A stretch of DNA of 64,000 nt from Alphaproteobacteria bacterium (lineage in GTDB: Bacteria; Pseudomonadota; Alphaproteobacteria; Rhodobacterales; Rhodobacteraceae). The stretch lies in NCBI GenBank assembly GCA_030428355.1, contig JAUIBL010000002.1, forward strand, positions 113,135-177,134, given 5' to 3'. Positions 49,563 through 58,608 of the stretch are shown here, piece by piece (positions within the stretch are counted from its first letter, which is position 1; each line of letters begins with the position of its first letter). A program made the translations under genes and the position numbers. Below the pieces are notes generated by a model that saw only the letters and a program-made list of their open reading frames with translations, was not told where the DNA came from and did no database searches.

Positions 49563-51182
49563 TTATTGCGCCGGCTTGATCGAGGCGGGCAGCGTGTACT
49601 GATCCACGCGCGGCGCATAGGTGACCTTGTCGGTCATCGCCCAGGGCGTCACCTCGAAATGCAGCGGCAGGATGGCCCAATCCGCCATCGCCACGCGCGA
49701 GGCTTCGCGCAGAAGCTCCTGACGGGCGTCATCATCCACGGTGGCCAGCGCCTTGGTCAGCAGGTCATCCACCTCGGGGTTGGAATACTGGCCCCGGTTG
49801 GTGCCGCCATAGCCGCGGTCGCCGTCACGGGTAGCAACCAGCGCCTTGATCGGCGAAGACATCTCGCCGGTGCCCGCACCCCAGCCCGCGAGGTAGACCG
49901 AGAATTCATAGGCGTTCCGGCGCGAGAAGAAGGTCGAGGCTGTCACCGCGTCGATCTCTGTCGGGATGCCGATCCGCGCCCACATCTGCGCAACCGCCTG
50001 TGCAACCTGCGCGTCGTTGATGTAGCGGTCATTCGGGGTGCCGATGGTGATGCCGAACCCGTCCGGGTAGCCCGCCTCGGCCAAAAGTGCCTGAGCGCGC
50101 TCCGGGTCATAGGGGGCGGGCGGCATGGCGCCTTCCTCATGCGCACCGAACATGCCGGCAGGCAGCAATTCGCCCGCCGCCACGGCCACACCGCCCATGA
50201 TCCGGTCGACAATGGCATCGCGGTTGATCGCGATGGACAGCGCCTCACGCACCCGCACGTCCTTGAGCGGGTTCTTCCCGTCGGTGCCGGTGATCATCGG
50301 GCTGGGTTCCTGCGCATGGTCCATATGCAGATAGATCACGCGGTTGGAAATGCCCTGCACGACCTGCAAACCACCTTCGGCATTGATGCGCTCCAGATCC
50401 TGCAGCGGTGGGTTCTCGATGAAATCGACATCCCCTGCAAACAGCGCCGCGACGCGCGGACCGTCCGAGGTCAGCGGCTTCATGCTCACCCGCTCCCACG
50501 GCGCGGCCTCGCCCCAGTAATCCGGGTTGCGGACAAGCTCGATGCCCTCACCCCGGCGGAAGCTTTCCAGCAGGAACGGCCCGGTGCCGATGGCGGCTGC
50601 GCCATCGTTGAAGGCCTGCGTCTCGGGATAGGCGATGTCACCGCAGCCATCCGGCGAGAAGTCGATGGTCGACGCGTCCACGCCATTCGCCTTGGCTGAA
50701 ATGACGCCCCAGGTCGAAAACTCGGTCGGCAAAAGAGGGTAGGGCGCAGCCGTGTGCACGATCAGCGTCAGCGGATCCGGCACTTCGAAATCCTTGATCG
50801 CCTTGGTGTAGGTGGTGAACAGCGACGGCGAATCCGGCACGCCGGGGATGCGGCAGACGGAATAGACCACGTCATAGGCATCAAACGCCGACCCGTCCGA
50901 GAAGGTCACACCCTCGCGCAGCTTGAATTCCCAGCGCGTGTCATCCAGCGGCTTCCAGCTTGTCGCAAGCTGCGGGAACAGCTTTTGCTGCTCGTCCGTG
51001 CCGACAAGGGATTCGAACACGTTGCGGCGCAACTGGTTGTTCGGTCCGAGGTTGTGGAAATGCGGGTCCGCCGAACTGGGCTCGGCGGCCAGCCCGATCC
51101 GCAACTCCTGTGCGACGGCGGGCAGGGCGGGCAAGGCGGCTGCAATGGCAACGGCTGTCAGGCGCAGATACCTGAGGGTCAT
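49563..51182 (-). CDS. Periplasmic peptide-binding protein (SBP family 5)
   Basis: 539 residues with signal peptide (LTAVAIAAALPALPAVAQ). The mature part begins with the family-5 pattern LRIGLAAEPSSADPHFHNLGPN, then LVGTDEQQKLFPQLATSWKPLDDTRWEFKLREGVTFSDG and a central KDVRVREALSIAINRDAIVD. It binds peptides or related N-acyl compounds. First gene of the operon running to 43643; its stop leaves a hairpin before the permeases. Confidence 0.93.
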   Translation of the reverse strand: MTLRYLRLTAVAIAAALPALPAVAQELRIGLAAEPSSADPHFHNLGPNNQLRRNVFESLVGTDEQQKLFPQLATSWKPLDDTRWEFKLREGVTFSDGSAFDAYDVVYSVCRIPGVPDSPSLFTTYTKAIKDFEVPDPLTLIVHTAAPYPLLPTEFSTWGVISAKANGVDASTIDFSPDGCGDIAYPETQAFNDGAAAIGTGPFLLESFRRGEGIELVRNPDYWGEAAPWERVSMKPLTSDGPRVAALFAGDVDFIENPPLQDLERINAEGGLQVVQGISNRVIYLHMDHAQEPSPMITGTDGKNPLKDVRVREALSIAINRDAIVDRIMGGVAVAAGELLPAGMFGAHEEGAMPPAPYDPERAQALLAEAGYPDGFGITIGTPNDRYINDAQVAQAVAQMWARIGIPTEIDAVTASTFFSRRNAYEFSVYLAGWGAGTGEMSSPIKALVATRDGDRGYGGTNRGQYSNPEVDDLLTKALATVDDDARQELLREASRVAMADWAILPLHFEVTPWAMTDKVTYAPRVDQYTLPASIKPAQ

Positions 51183-51361
51183 GGAACATCTCCCTGTTCA
51201 TCCGGACCCGTTCGTGCGGTCCGGTTTGATTTGTGAAAGTGCACCGAGGTTACCGCTCCATCTGTGTGAAGAAAGCCAAGACTTCATTCGGTTTTGCTAT
51301 GCACATATGTCGTAAGCGTATTAAGGTCGCGCTCAGCACAGGGACCGGGGCGGGATTTTTC
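51183..51361. promoter_or_regulatory. Divergent promoter region between peptide ABC operon and LysR gene
   Basis: 179 bp. It contains the hairpin CCGGACC/GGTCCGG (51202-51208 and 51218-51224), in the 5' leader of the binding-protein mRNA, and the dyad ACATATGT (51303-51310) near an AT-rich stretch. The adjacent LysR regulator probably acts here. No clear -35/-10 pair could be chosen. Confidence 0.45.
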
Positions 51362-52312
51362 ATGCGCAACAACTGGCATTCGATCCGGGAATACGAAGCC
51401 CTGCGCGCCGTCATCACGTCTGGCACCACCAATGGCGCGGCCCGGCTTCTGGGCATCTCGCAGCCGACGGTCAGCCGCGCGGTCAGCCAACTTGAGGCAC
51501 GGCTGAATGTCGTGCTCTTCGAGCGCCGCAACGGGCGTCTGCGCCCCACCGCCGAGGCGCTGCGCCTGAATGCGCAACTCGACCGTCTCTTCGATGCGAT
51601 CACCCTGATCAACGGCTCTGACCCGGATGATCCCGGCACACACCCGCTGCGCCTTGCGGCCCCGCCCTCGCTGTCCGATCTCGTCGGCTCCTGCATGGCC
51701 AGTTTCATGAAGCTGCACCCGTCCCAGCCCATGTCGCTGGAAACCTGCACCTCGAACGGGCTGGTCAGCCGCCTTGTCGATGATGCGGTGGATCTGGGGT
51801 TCACCCATGCGGATCTGACCCATTCCGCAATGGAACTGATCCCGTTTCAGGAAAGCGAGGCGGTCTGCGTCATGCCACGCGGGCATCCGCTTGCGGTGCA
51901 TGACGTCATCACCCCCGAGGTTCTGGACGGCCAGAACTTCATCTCGATCCTGCGGCGGCACATTGTCCGCTCGCGTCTGGATCGGCTGTTTTCCGAGGCC
52001 GGTGTCGCCCCGAAGCGGGTGGCCGAGGTGGCCACCGGATTAAGCGCCGTGACCCTCGCCCGGGCGGGCAGCGGCGTCACCGTGATCTGTCCCTTCCCGG
52101 TACTGCGGGCCGATGATCCGACACTGACGATCCGCCCGTTCCTGCCCCGCTTTGTCTACCGCACCTCCTTTGCAGTCTCCACCGTGCGCCCCCTGACCAA
52201 GACCGCGCGCGCCTTCATGCGGCATGTGAAGATGTCCATCCGCTCCGATCCGGCATGGCACGGAATCGTCACCGAACGCAGCACACAGCCCATGCTGGAA
52301 GAGCGCGCCTGA
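51362..52312 (+). CDS. LysR-family transcriptional regulator
   Basis: 316 residues. The N-terminal helix-turn-helix (YEALRAVITSGTTNGAARLL then GISQPTVSRAVSQLEARLNV) is LysR-type, followed by an effector domain (LRLAAPPSLSDLVGSCMASF). The ATG 51362 fits the usual N-terminus; upstream in-frame starts would add a basic segment with no ribosome site. Divergent from the peptide ABC operon and upstream of the M20/racemase/GNAT genes, it is the obvious candidate regulator of both. Confidence 0.9.
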   Translation: MRNNWHSIREYEALRAVITSGTTNGAARLLGISQPTVSRAVSQLEARLNVVLFERRNGRLRPTAEALRLNAQLDRLFDAITLINGSDPDDPGTHPLRLAAPPSLSDLVGSCMASFMKLHPSQPMSLETCTSNGLVSRLVDDAVDLGFTHADLTHSAMELIPFQESEAVCVMPRGHPLAVHDVITPEVLDGQNFISILRRHIVRSRLDRLFSEAGVAPKRVAEVATGLSAVTLARAGSGVTVICPFPVLRADDPTLTIRPFLPRFVYRTSFAVSTVRPLTKTARAFMRHVKMSIRSDPAWHGIVTERSTQPMLEERA

Positions 52313-52417
52313 CTGCCGGGTCCCGGCGACCCCCTGCACCCGTCTCTGTCGAAACAGCGTTGACCTTGGGCGCGGCTTGGGGCGAAGTCAGCCCGTATCC
52401 GATCCCGGAGTAAGCCG

Positions 52418-53836
52418 ATGCCCACCAATGAAAACCCGATCTGGTCTCATGTCGACGCGCATCGCGAGGCCTTCATCGGCCTAGCCGACCGTGTCTTCGA
52501 CACCCCCGAACTTGCCTATACCGAGGTCAAATCCTGCGCCGCACATACCGAGATGCTGCGGCAACAGGGCTTCCGCGTGCGCGAAGCCGTGGCGGGCATC
52601 CCCACGGCGGTGATCGGCGAGGCGGGGTCGGGCGGTCCGGTCATCGCGATTCTGGGCGAGTACGACGCGCTGCCCGGACTGAGTCAGCAGCCGGGACTGG
52701 CAGAACCCAGAATGATCGACGACAGCGGCTTTGGTCACGGCTGCGGGCACAACCTTCTGGGCGCTGCGGCGATGCTTGCGGCGACGGCGGTCAAGGACTG
52801 GCTGGCCACCGAAGGCATCGCGGGCACGGTGCGGTATTACGGCTGCCCGGCAGAAGAGGGCGGCGCCGCCAAGACCTACATGGTGCGCGACGGCCTGTTC
52901 GACGATGTGGACATCGCGATCACATGGCACCCCGCAGGGTTCAATGCCGTGGATGACGCGCGGTCTTTGGCGAACACCCGGATCGACTTCACCTTCACCG
53001 GCAAGGCCGCCCATGCCGCCGGTGCCCCGGAACTGGGGCGTTCGGCGCTGGATGCGGTCGAGCTGATGAACATCGGTGTGAACTACATGCGCGAACACAT
53101 GCCCGACGATGCACGGGTGCATTACGCCTATCTCGATGCCGGTGGCCCCGCGCCCAACGTTGTGCAGGCCCGCGCCACCGTCCGCCAACTGATCCGCGCG
53201 CGCGACCTCAAGGGGCTGGCCGATCTGGTGCAGCGCGTCCGCGCCATCGCAGACGGGGCGGCACTCATGTCGGGAACCAAGGTCGAGTCGCGGGTCTTTT
53301 CCGCCGTATCGAACCTGATCGGCAACCGCCCGCTGGAAGAGGCGATGCAGGCCGAATTCGAGGCCCTTGGCCCGGTTCCCTTTGACGCCGCCGATCTGGC
53401 TTTCGCCCGCGAGATCCAGACGACGCTGACCCAGGACGACATCGCCAGCATGTTCCAGCGGCTCAGCATGAAACCCGATTACGACAAACCGATCTGTGAT
53501 TTCATTGCCCCCTTGGACCGGCCTTTTGGCGGTGGCATGGGGTCGACCGACGTGGGCGATGTGAGCTGGGCCGTCCCCACCGTGCAGGCGCGCGTCGCGA
53601 CCTGCGCCATGGGCACGCCGCTGCACACGTGGCAGCAGACGGCACAGGGAAAGGCGCCGTTTGCGCACAAGGGCATGGTCCACGCCGCCAAGGTCATGGC
53701 CGCCACCGCCCGCGCCGCCATTGCAAACGACCTTTTGCGCGCCGCAGCGAAACAGGCGCACCAGCAGCATCTGGCCGAATTCCCCTATGCCTGCCCGATC
53801 CCGGCCTCCACCCGGCCTCCGGTTGCGGCGGAATAG
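52418..53836 (+). CDS. M20-family amidohydrolase (AbgB-like)
   Basis: 472 residues of the M20D metallopeptidase family. Metal-site motifs EYDALPG (residues 84-90), GHGCGHN (106-112), CPAEEGGAAK and WHPAGFN are clear; the exchange domain has the TFTGKAAHAAGAPELGRSA pattern. AbgB-type enzymes cleave N-acyl or p-aminobenzoyl amino acids. Possible role: hydrolysing N-succinyl- or N-acyl-L-amino acids made with the NSAR-like racemase 765 bp downstream. Start ATG 52418 follows CGGAGTAAGCC. Confidence 0.9.
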   Translation: MPTNENPIWSHVDAHREAFIGLADRVFDTPELAYTEVKSCAAHTEMLRQQGFRVREAVAGIPTAVIGEAGSGGPVIAILGEYDALPGLSQQPGLAEPRMIDDSGFGHGCGHNLLGAAAMLAATAVKDWLATEGIAGTVRYYGCPAEEGGAAKTYMVRDGLFDDVDIAITWHPAGFNAVDDARSLANTRIDFTFTGKAAHAAGAPELGRSALDAVELMNIGVNYMREHMPDDARVHYAYLDAGGPAPNVVQARATVRQLIRARDLKGLADLVQRVRAIADGAALMSGTKVESRVFSAVSNLIGNRPLEEAMQAEFEALGPVPFDAADLAFAREIQTTLTQDDIASMFQRLSMKPDYDKPICDFIAPLDRPFGGGMGSTDVGDVSWAVPTVQARVATCAMGTPLHTWQQTAQGKAPFAHKGMVHAAKVMAATARAAIANDLLRAAAKQAHQQHLAEFPYACPIPASTRPPVAAE

Positions 53837-53978
53837 CGGAAAAGGACGGAAAGGTGACGTAACGTCGGCCTGCCGCGCTAAATCCAGTTGACCGGTTGTC
53901 CGGAATGCAGTGCTGTCATCGGGACAGTCAGAAACCGGCTCTTCGGATTTCGGTGTCACCCTGCGCGGAGGTCGCCCC

Positions 53979-54530
53979 ATGCCGAATATCATTCCAACCC
54001 ACGCCACGTTGTCGGGCACGATGGGCCAGCAATTCACGCTGGGCATCGGCACACCCGTCGTGTCCAATTCCAGCGCCGACTGCCTCGAGGTTTCGCGGAA
54101 GGCCAATGTCAGCACCGGCGGCGCAGTCAGCGTGTCTGAGGCTCCGGCAGGTTCGGGCGTGTGGGTGCCCTACATACCGGACCGCGCGACCTATGGGTTT
54201 GCCGTTGGCGGATCGGGCTGGATGGGCACGGGGCCGTTCAGCGGCTGTCACATCGCGTTCTTCACCAAGGGCGGACGTGTCGGCATGGCGCATATCGCGA
54301 AACCGTCGGGCAATGCTGAAACCGCATGGAACAGCTTTCGCAGTGCCGGGGATGTGACGGTTCTCAATGAATGGAAGGTGCCTCTGCCCGACATGACGAA
54401 GTTCTCGGCCAGCTATCTCTTTCTCGATCTCTCCGATCCCCGCTCTGTCGGACTTGTTCAGGTGGACGTGCATGTGCGCGGCATGGGCGGGTCGGATGGC
54501 GGGATCTTCGCCATCAAGAAGGTGGTCTGA
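53979..54530 (+). CDS. Hypothetical protein with CNF-like Cys/His pair
   Basis: 183 residues, no signal peptide or membrane segment; GGAGG lies 8 bp upstream of the ATG. The region PFSGCHIAFFTKGGRVGMAH has Cys90 and His105, 15 residues apart, inside an SGC...KGG...H pattern. From memory this is the spacing and local sequence of the Cys866/His881 pair of cytotoxic necrotizing factor CNF1 (LSGCTTIVARKGGYIYKVH). A Gln deamidase/transglutaminase of the CNF type is therefore suggested. Gly/Ser-rich, all-beta look. It is inserted between M20 and the racemase, so it may belong to that operon or be a mobile insertion. A chance match is possible. Confidence 0.55.
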   Translation: MPNIIPTHATLSGTMGQQFTLGIGTPVVSNSSADCLEVSRKANVSTGGAVSVSEAPAGSGVWVPYIPDRATYGFAVGGSGWMGTGPFSGCHIAFFTKGGRVGMAHIAKPSGNAETAWNSFRSAGDVTVLNEWKVPLPDMTKFSASYLFLDLSDPRSVGLVQVDVHVRGMGGSDGGIFAIKKVV

Positions 54531-54600
54531 TCCGGGCAAACCAAGAGATCCCGCGCCGCCGCGGATTGCCTGGCCGCGCGGGCTGTCCTAGGAACGGGCC

Positions 54601-55716
54601 ATGACCCACAGCTTCACAATCGACCGGGCCGAGCTGCGGATGGTGCATCTGCCGCTTCTGACGCCCTTCGTCATCTCGACCGGGACGATGACGCACAAGA
54701 CCTTTCCGCTGTTGATCCTCGAGGCGGACGGCATCACCGGGATTGCCGAAGGGGTGATGGACCCGCTGCCGGACTGGCTCGAGGAAACCAATGCAGGGGC
54801 GTTGGACCTGTTGCGCACTGCCGTCTTGCCCATGCTGGTGGGGAAGCGGATCGCCAGCCCGCCGGACGTGGACCCGCTGCTGGCCCCGTGGCGCGGCAAC
54901 CGGATGGCCAAGGCGGTGGCGGAAATGGCGGTCTGGGACCTCTGGGCGCGGTCGCTTGACCTGCCGCTCTGCGCGCTGCTGGGCGGTGTGCGCGACCAAA
55001 TCGAGGTGGGGGTCAGCCTTGGCATCGCGCCGCTCGACGTGACAGTCGACCGGATCGCCGAGGCACAGGCGCAGGGCTATCGGCGCACCAAGCTGAAGAT
55101 CCGGCAGGGGCACGATCTGGCGCTGCTCGAAGCTGTGCGCGCGAAGTTTCCGGACATCAAGCTGACGGTCGACGCGAACACCGATTATGGCCTTGCCGAT
55201 CTTGCGACCCTGCGCGGCATGGATGCGTTCGGCCTCGACTATATCGAACAGCCGCTGGCCCATGACGACATCCTTGACCACGCCCAGGTGCAGGCGGCGC
55301 TGCAAACGGCGATCTGTCTGGACGAAAGCATCCGCACCGCCAAGGACGCGCGCGTCGCGTTGCAGATGGGGGCCGCGCGGGTGATCAACATCAAGGTGGG
55401 CCGCGTCGGTGGCCTTGCCGAGGCGCGCAGGGTTCACGATGTCTGCGCCGCCTTCGGTGCGCCGGTCTGGTGTGGTGGCATGCTCGAAAGCGGGGTGGGG
55501 CGGGCGCATAATATCCACCTTGCCACCATGCCCAACTTCACCAAACCGGGCGACACCTCCAGCGCCAGCCGCTATTTTGCGCGGGACATCATCAACGAAC
55601 CGCTCGAGGCGACGGATGGCCTGATGCCCGTGCCGCCGGGATCGGGGATCGGCGTGACCCTGGACAGGGCCTATCTCGACACCGTGTCGGACCTGGTCGA
55701 GGTCTGGACCGCATGA
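54601..55716 (+). CDS. N-succinylamino-acid racemase / OSBS-like enolase
   Basis: 371 residues of the enolase superfamily (MenC/NSAR type). Catalytic Lys in TKLKIRQG (KxK, near residue 164), metal ligands in TVDANTDY, DYIEQPL and CLDES, second Lys in NIKVGRVGG; the C-terminal MLESGVGRAHNIHLA is characteristic of o-succinylbenzoate synthase/NSAR. As no menaquinone genes are near, racemisation of N-succinyl- or N-acylamino acids is the better guess. The neighbouring M20 and GNAT genes match the known NSAR pathway. It overlaps the GNAT gene by 4 bp (ATGA). Confidence 0.85.
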   Translation: MTHSFTIDRAELRMVHLPLLTPFVISTGTMTHKTFPLLILEADGITGIAEGVMDPLPDWLEETNAGALDLLRTAVLPMLVGKRIASPPDVDPLLAPWRGNRMAKAVAEMAVWDLWARSLDLPLCALLGGVRDQIEVGVSLGIAPLDVTVDRIAEAQAQGYRRTKLKIRQGHDLALLEAVRAKFPDIKLTVDANTDYGLADLATLRGMDAFGLDYIEQPLAHDDILDHAQVQAALQTAICLDESIRTAKDARVALQMGAARVINIKVGRVGGLAEARRVHDVCAAFGAPVWCGGMLESGVGRAHNIHLATMPNFTKPGDTSSASRYFARDIINEPLEATDGLMPVPPGSGIGVTLDRAYLDTVSDLVEVWTA

Positions 55717-56396
55717 CGGACCTGATCCTGCGCGACCTTGCCTCGCTTGCCGAGATGAAGGCGGCTGAGGCGTTCCAGCGAAGCGTCTGGGGCGAGGACG
55801 ACCCGGCGGACAATTCCGACCTGATGCTGGCGATCCAGCACGAGGGTGGTCTGGTGGCCGGTGCATTCGATGGCGACCGGATGCTGGCCTTCCTCTTCGC
55901 CTTTCCCACCAACGATCCCAGGGCGCAGCATTCGCACCGTCTGGGGGTGCATCCCGACGCGCAGGGGCAGGGGCTGGGTCTGCGCATGAAGCTCTATCAG
56001 AAAGACTGGTGCCTTGCGCGCGGCATCACCCGCGTGCGCTGGACCTATGATCCGGCGCGGCGGGCCAATGCGGTGCTGAACATCCACCGGCTGGGGGCGA
56101 CAGCCAACATCTATTACCGCGACTATTACGGCGAGATGGAGGGCATCAACGCCGGCGTGCCCTCGGACCGGTTGCTGGCCGATTGGGATCTCACCCGTGC
56201 AGACGGGGAGACGGCCAATCCCGTGGACACCGTCCCGATCCCCGCCGATTTTGCCCGGCTGGTCGCGGATGACCCGGCCACGGCCTTGTCGGAACGGCTG
56301 CGCATCCGCCAAGCACTTGCGGCGGGCTTTGCCGATGGGCTGCAGATCGCGGGCTTTGACCGCCGCGAAAACGCCTATCTGCTGGCCCGGACCTGA
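55713..56396 (+). CDS. COG3375-like GNAT, possible amino-acid N-succinyltransferase
   Basis: 227 residues. The acetyl-CoA site region is HRLGVHPDAQGQGLGLRMKLYQ (residues 70-91), and WTYDPARRANAVLNIHRLGATANIYYRDYYGEMEG followed by PSDRLLADWDL is the pattern of the COG3375 GNATs. In Geobacillus a related gene next to NSAR is a succinyl-CoA:D-amino acid N-succinyltransferase. It is ATGA-coupled to the racemase here, so the same reaction is likely. Other N-acylations remain possible. Confidence 0.8.
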   Translation: MTDLILRDLASLAEMKAAEAFQRSVWGEDDPADNSDLMLAIQHEGGLVAGAFDGDRMLAFLFAFPTNDPRAQHSHRLGVHPDAQGQGLGLRMKLYQKDWCLARGITRVRWTYDPARRANAVLNIHRLGATANIYYRDYYGEMEGINAGVPSDRLLADWDLTRADGETANPVDTVPIPADFARLVADDPATALSERLRIRQALAAGFADGLQIAGFDRRENAYLLART

Positions 56397-56547
56397 CCCG
56401 ATACAGGTCGGTATCCTTGGGTGGCCTCATGTCACCTCACGTCACTTGGCACCGATCCGGCAGTTAGTCGTTGACTTGAACCCCGCAGGCTCTGTTCAGT
56501 ACCGTCAACAAACTGGCAGCAAAAAACCGCCGACGGGAGGACACACC

Positions 56548-58503
56548 ATGACGTTCAAGACACTCGCCCTGGCGAGCACCATGCTCACCGGGCTTGCCAG
56601 CCTCACCACCGCCGAAGAGCTGCGGTTTGACGATGTGTTCATCATCGGTGACTCGCTGAGCGACGCCGGGGCCTATTCGCAATCGGTGATCGCGGGCGGT
56701 ATGGGGGCACTGCCGGTCATCAATTACAAGTTCCTGACCAATGCGCCTGACGGATCGGCGCTGACCTATGGCGAAGTTCTGGGACAATCCTTGGGCCTGA
56801 ACCTGGGCCCGAACGTCTATTCGTCGGTGCCGCTGGCCGGACAGGGCGAAGTGGCGCTGGGTGGCACGATCTATGCCGAAGGCGGATCGCGCGTGACCGA
56901 CCCCATGGGGATCGGCTTCAACCCCGATCTGGGAATCACCACCCGGTCACTGGCCGAACAGGTCGACCGGATGCTGGCCGACCGGCCCGAACTGGGCGAG
57001 AACGATCTGGTCATCCTGTGGGGCGGGGCCAACGATGTCTTTGCACAGGCGGGTGCCGTCGGCGGTGGGCTGATCGCGCCGGATGCGGCAGCGGCGAACA
57101 TGGCACAGGCCGCCACCGAACTGGTGGGCCTTGTCGACCGGGTCCGCGACGCCGGCGCGGAATCGGTGATCGTGGTCACCATCCCCGACATCGGCACCAC
57201 GCCGTTCGGCATTGCCTCTGGTCCGCAGGGCGCGGGCCTGCAGACCGCCCTGACCGACGCGTTCAACAGCACCTTGCTGGCCTCCATTGGTGACCGCGCG
57301 GTGATCGTGGACAGCCAGAAGCTCTTGGGCGCGGTGCAGGCCGATCCGGTGAAATACGGCTTCGATGCCCCGAATGCCGCCGTGATCCCGGCCTGTCCCG
57401 ACACGGCGCTAAGCTGTCTGCAGGGCCTCAACGCCAGCGCCGACAGCGAAGACCGGGTCTTTGCCGATGGCGTCCACCCGACCACTTCGGCCCATGCGCT
57501 GTTCGGGCAGGCGGCCTTTGCCGGTCTTCAGGCGGCCACACAGACCGGCGCGATCTCGGTGGCGACGATGACCGCCCTGCGTCAGCACGGCCTGTCCATC
57601 GAGAACCGGATGAATCCGACCGTGCTTGTCACCACGGACGAAAACGGCGAGCGGCGTCGCCGCGAGGTGGGCGAGGTCGATGTCTACGCCAGCCTCGATG
57701 TCGGCAGCTTCGAAGGCGATGCGCAGCAGGTCACACCGGGACTGGAAGGTGCGACCAAGGTGCTCAAGGCGGGTGCGGACATTGCCGTGGCCCCCAATGC
57801 CACCATCGGTGCGGGCATCAGCCTTGACTACGGCGAGGTCGATTTCGAAAATGACGCGGGCGGCTTTGACAGCGATCTGGTGATCGGCGTCGTGTTCGGC
57901 CAGATTGCCCTATCGCCCAAATATTACCTGAACGCGGCCTTCGGTGGCGGGCGGATTGCTGTCGATGACATCACCCGCAGCTTTGCCCTTGGACCGGCGA
58001 CCGAGACCTACACCGCCGACACCGAAGGCAGCTATCGCTTTGCCCGCATCGGCGGCGGTGCGCTCTATGCGCTGAACGATCAGGTGCGGCTCAACCCGTT
58101 TGCCCATTACACGTGGGAAAAGGTGTCGATCGACGGCTTCACCGAATCCAACGGCGCGGCGAGCCTGTCATATGGCGACACCGAATACGAATCCAGACGC
58201 CTGACCGCTGGTCTGTCGGCGCTGTTTTCACCGGCGAACCTGGACGGCGTGACGTTCAACCTGCGCGGCTCCATCGAACATGATTTCAACGATGATCCGC
58301 TTGTGGTGTCGCTCGGGCCGAATGCCGACACATTGGGCAGCGTGTCCGCTCCGCGCCCGGACCAGACCTGGGGCTACATCTCGGGCTCGATGGTCAAGGA
58401 ACTGGGGTCGGGCGCGTTCCTGAGCCTGACCGGAACCAGCTCTATCGGGCTGGACGGGGCGCGCGGGTTCACCGGGTCGGTGACCTACAAGATGACGTTC
58501 TGA
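56548..58503 (+). CDS. GDSL-type autotransporter esterase
   Basis: 651 residues. Signal peptide (TLALASTMLTGLASLTTA), then a GDSL/SGNH hydrolase domain: block I IGDSLSDAG (about residue 35), GGANDVF with the SGNH Asn near 160 and block V DGVHPT near 310. The C-terminal 280 residues form a beta-barrel ending FTGSVTYKMTF. This layout is that of secreted/surface autotransporter esterases (EstA-like), acting on lipids or esters at the outer membrane. GGGAGGA precedes ATG 56548. Its 151-bp upstream gap has no recognisable operator. Confidence 0.92.
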   Translation: MTFKTLALASTMLTGLASLTTAEELRFDDVFIIGDSLSDAGAYSQSVIAGGMGALPVINYKFLTNAPDGSALTYGEVLGQSLGLNLGPNVYSSVPLAGQGEVALGGTIYAEGGSRVTDPMGIGFNPDLGITTRSLAEQVDRMLADRPELGENDLVILWGGANDVFAQAGAVGGGLIAPDAAAANMAQAATELVGLVDRVRDAGAESVIVVTIPDIGTTPFGIASGPQGAGLQTALTDAFNSTLLASIGDRAVIVDSQKLLGAVQADPVKYGFDAPNAAVIPACPDTALSCLQGLNASADSEDRVFADGVHPTTSAHALFGQAAFAGLQAATQTGAISVATMTALRQHGLSIENRMNPTVLVTTDENGERRRREVGEVDVYASLDVGSFEGDAQQVTPGLEGATKVLKAGADIAVAPNATIGAGISLDYGEVDFENDAGGFDSDLVIGVVFGQIALSPKYYLNAAFGGGRIAVDDITRSFALGPATETYTADTEGSYRFARIGGGALYALNDQVRLNPFAHYTWEKVSIDGFTESNGAASLSYGDTEYESRRLTAGLSALFSPANLDGVTFNLRGSIEHDFNDDPLVVSLGPNADTLGSVSAPRPDQTWGYISGSMVKELGSGAFLSLTGTSSIGLDGARGFTGSVTYKMTF

Positions 58504-58510
58504 TCAGGCG

Positions 58511-58529
58511 CGGGGGGCGCAGGCCCCCG
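58511..58529 (+). terminator. GC hairpin after GDSL autotransporter
   Basis: CGGGGG (58511-58516) pairs with CCCCCG (58524-58529), 8 bp after the stop codon. It has no clear T-run and is weaker than the next hairpin. Confidence 0.4.
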
Positions 58530-58553
58530 TTCTCTGCACAGGCCAGAAAGACA

Positions 58554-58578
58554 AAAGGCTGCCGGACCGGCAGCCTTT
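58554..58578. terminator. Bidirectional terminator between convergent genes
   Basis: AAAGGCTGCC (58554-58563) pairs with GGCAGCCTTT (58569-58578) around GGACC. A T-rich tail (TTTGATCGTTTT) follows on the plus strand and AAAAGACA-type A-run gives T-run on the minus strand. It separates the autotransporter (plus) from the DUF882 gene (minus). Confidence 0.85.
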
Positions 58579-58608
58579 GATCGTTTTGAAACAAGCTGAA
58601 ACGGCGCG

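Noticed and set aside
48372..50699. 775-codon open frame on the plus strand
   Set aside because: It is antisense to the peptide-binding protein and permease genes, rich in Arg/His/Gly, and has no family pattern; GC-rich codon bias of the real genes keeps this strand open.
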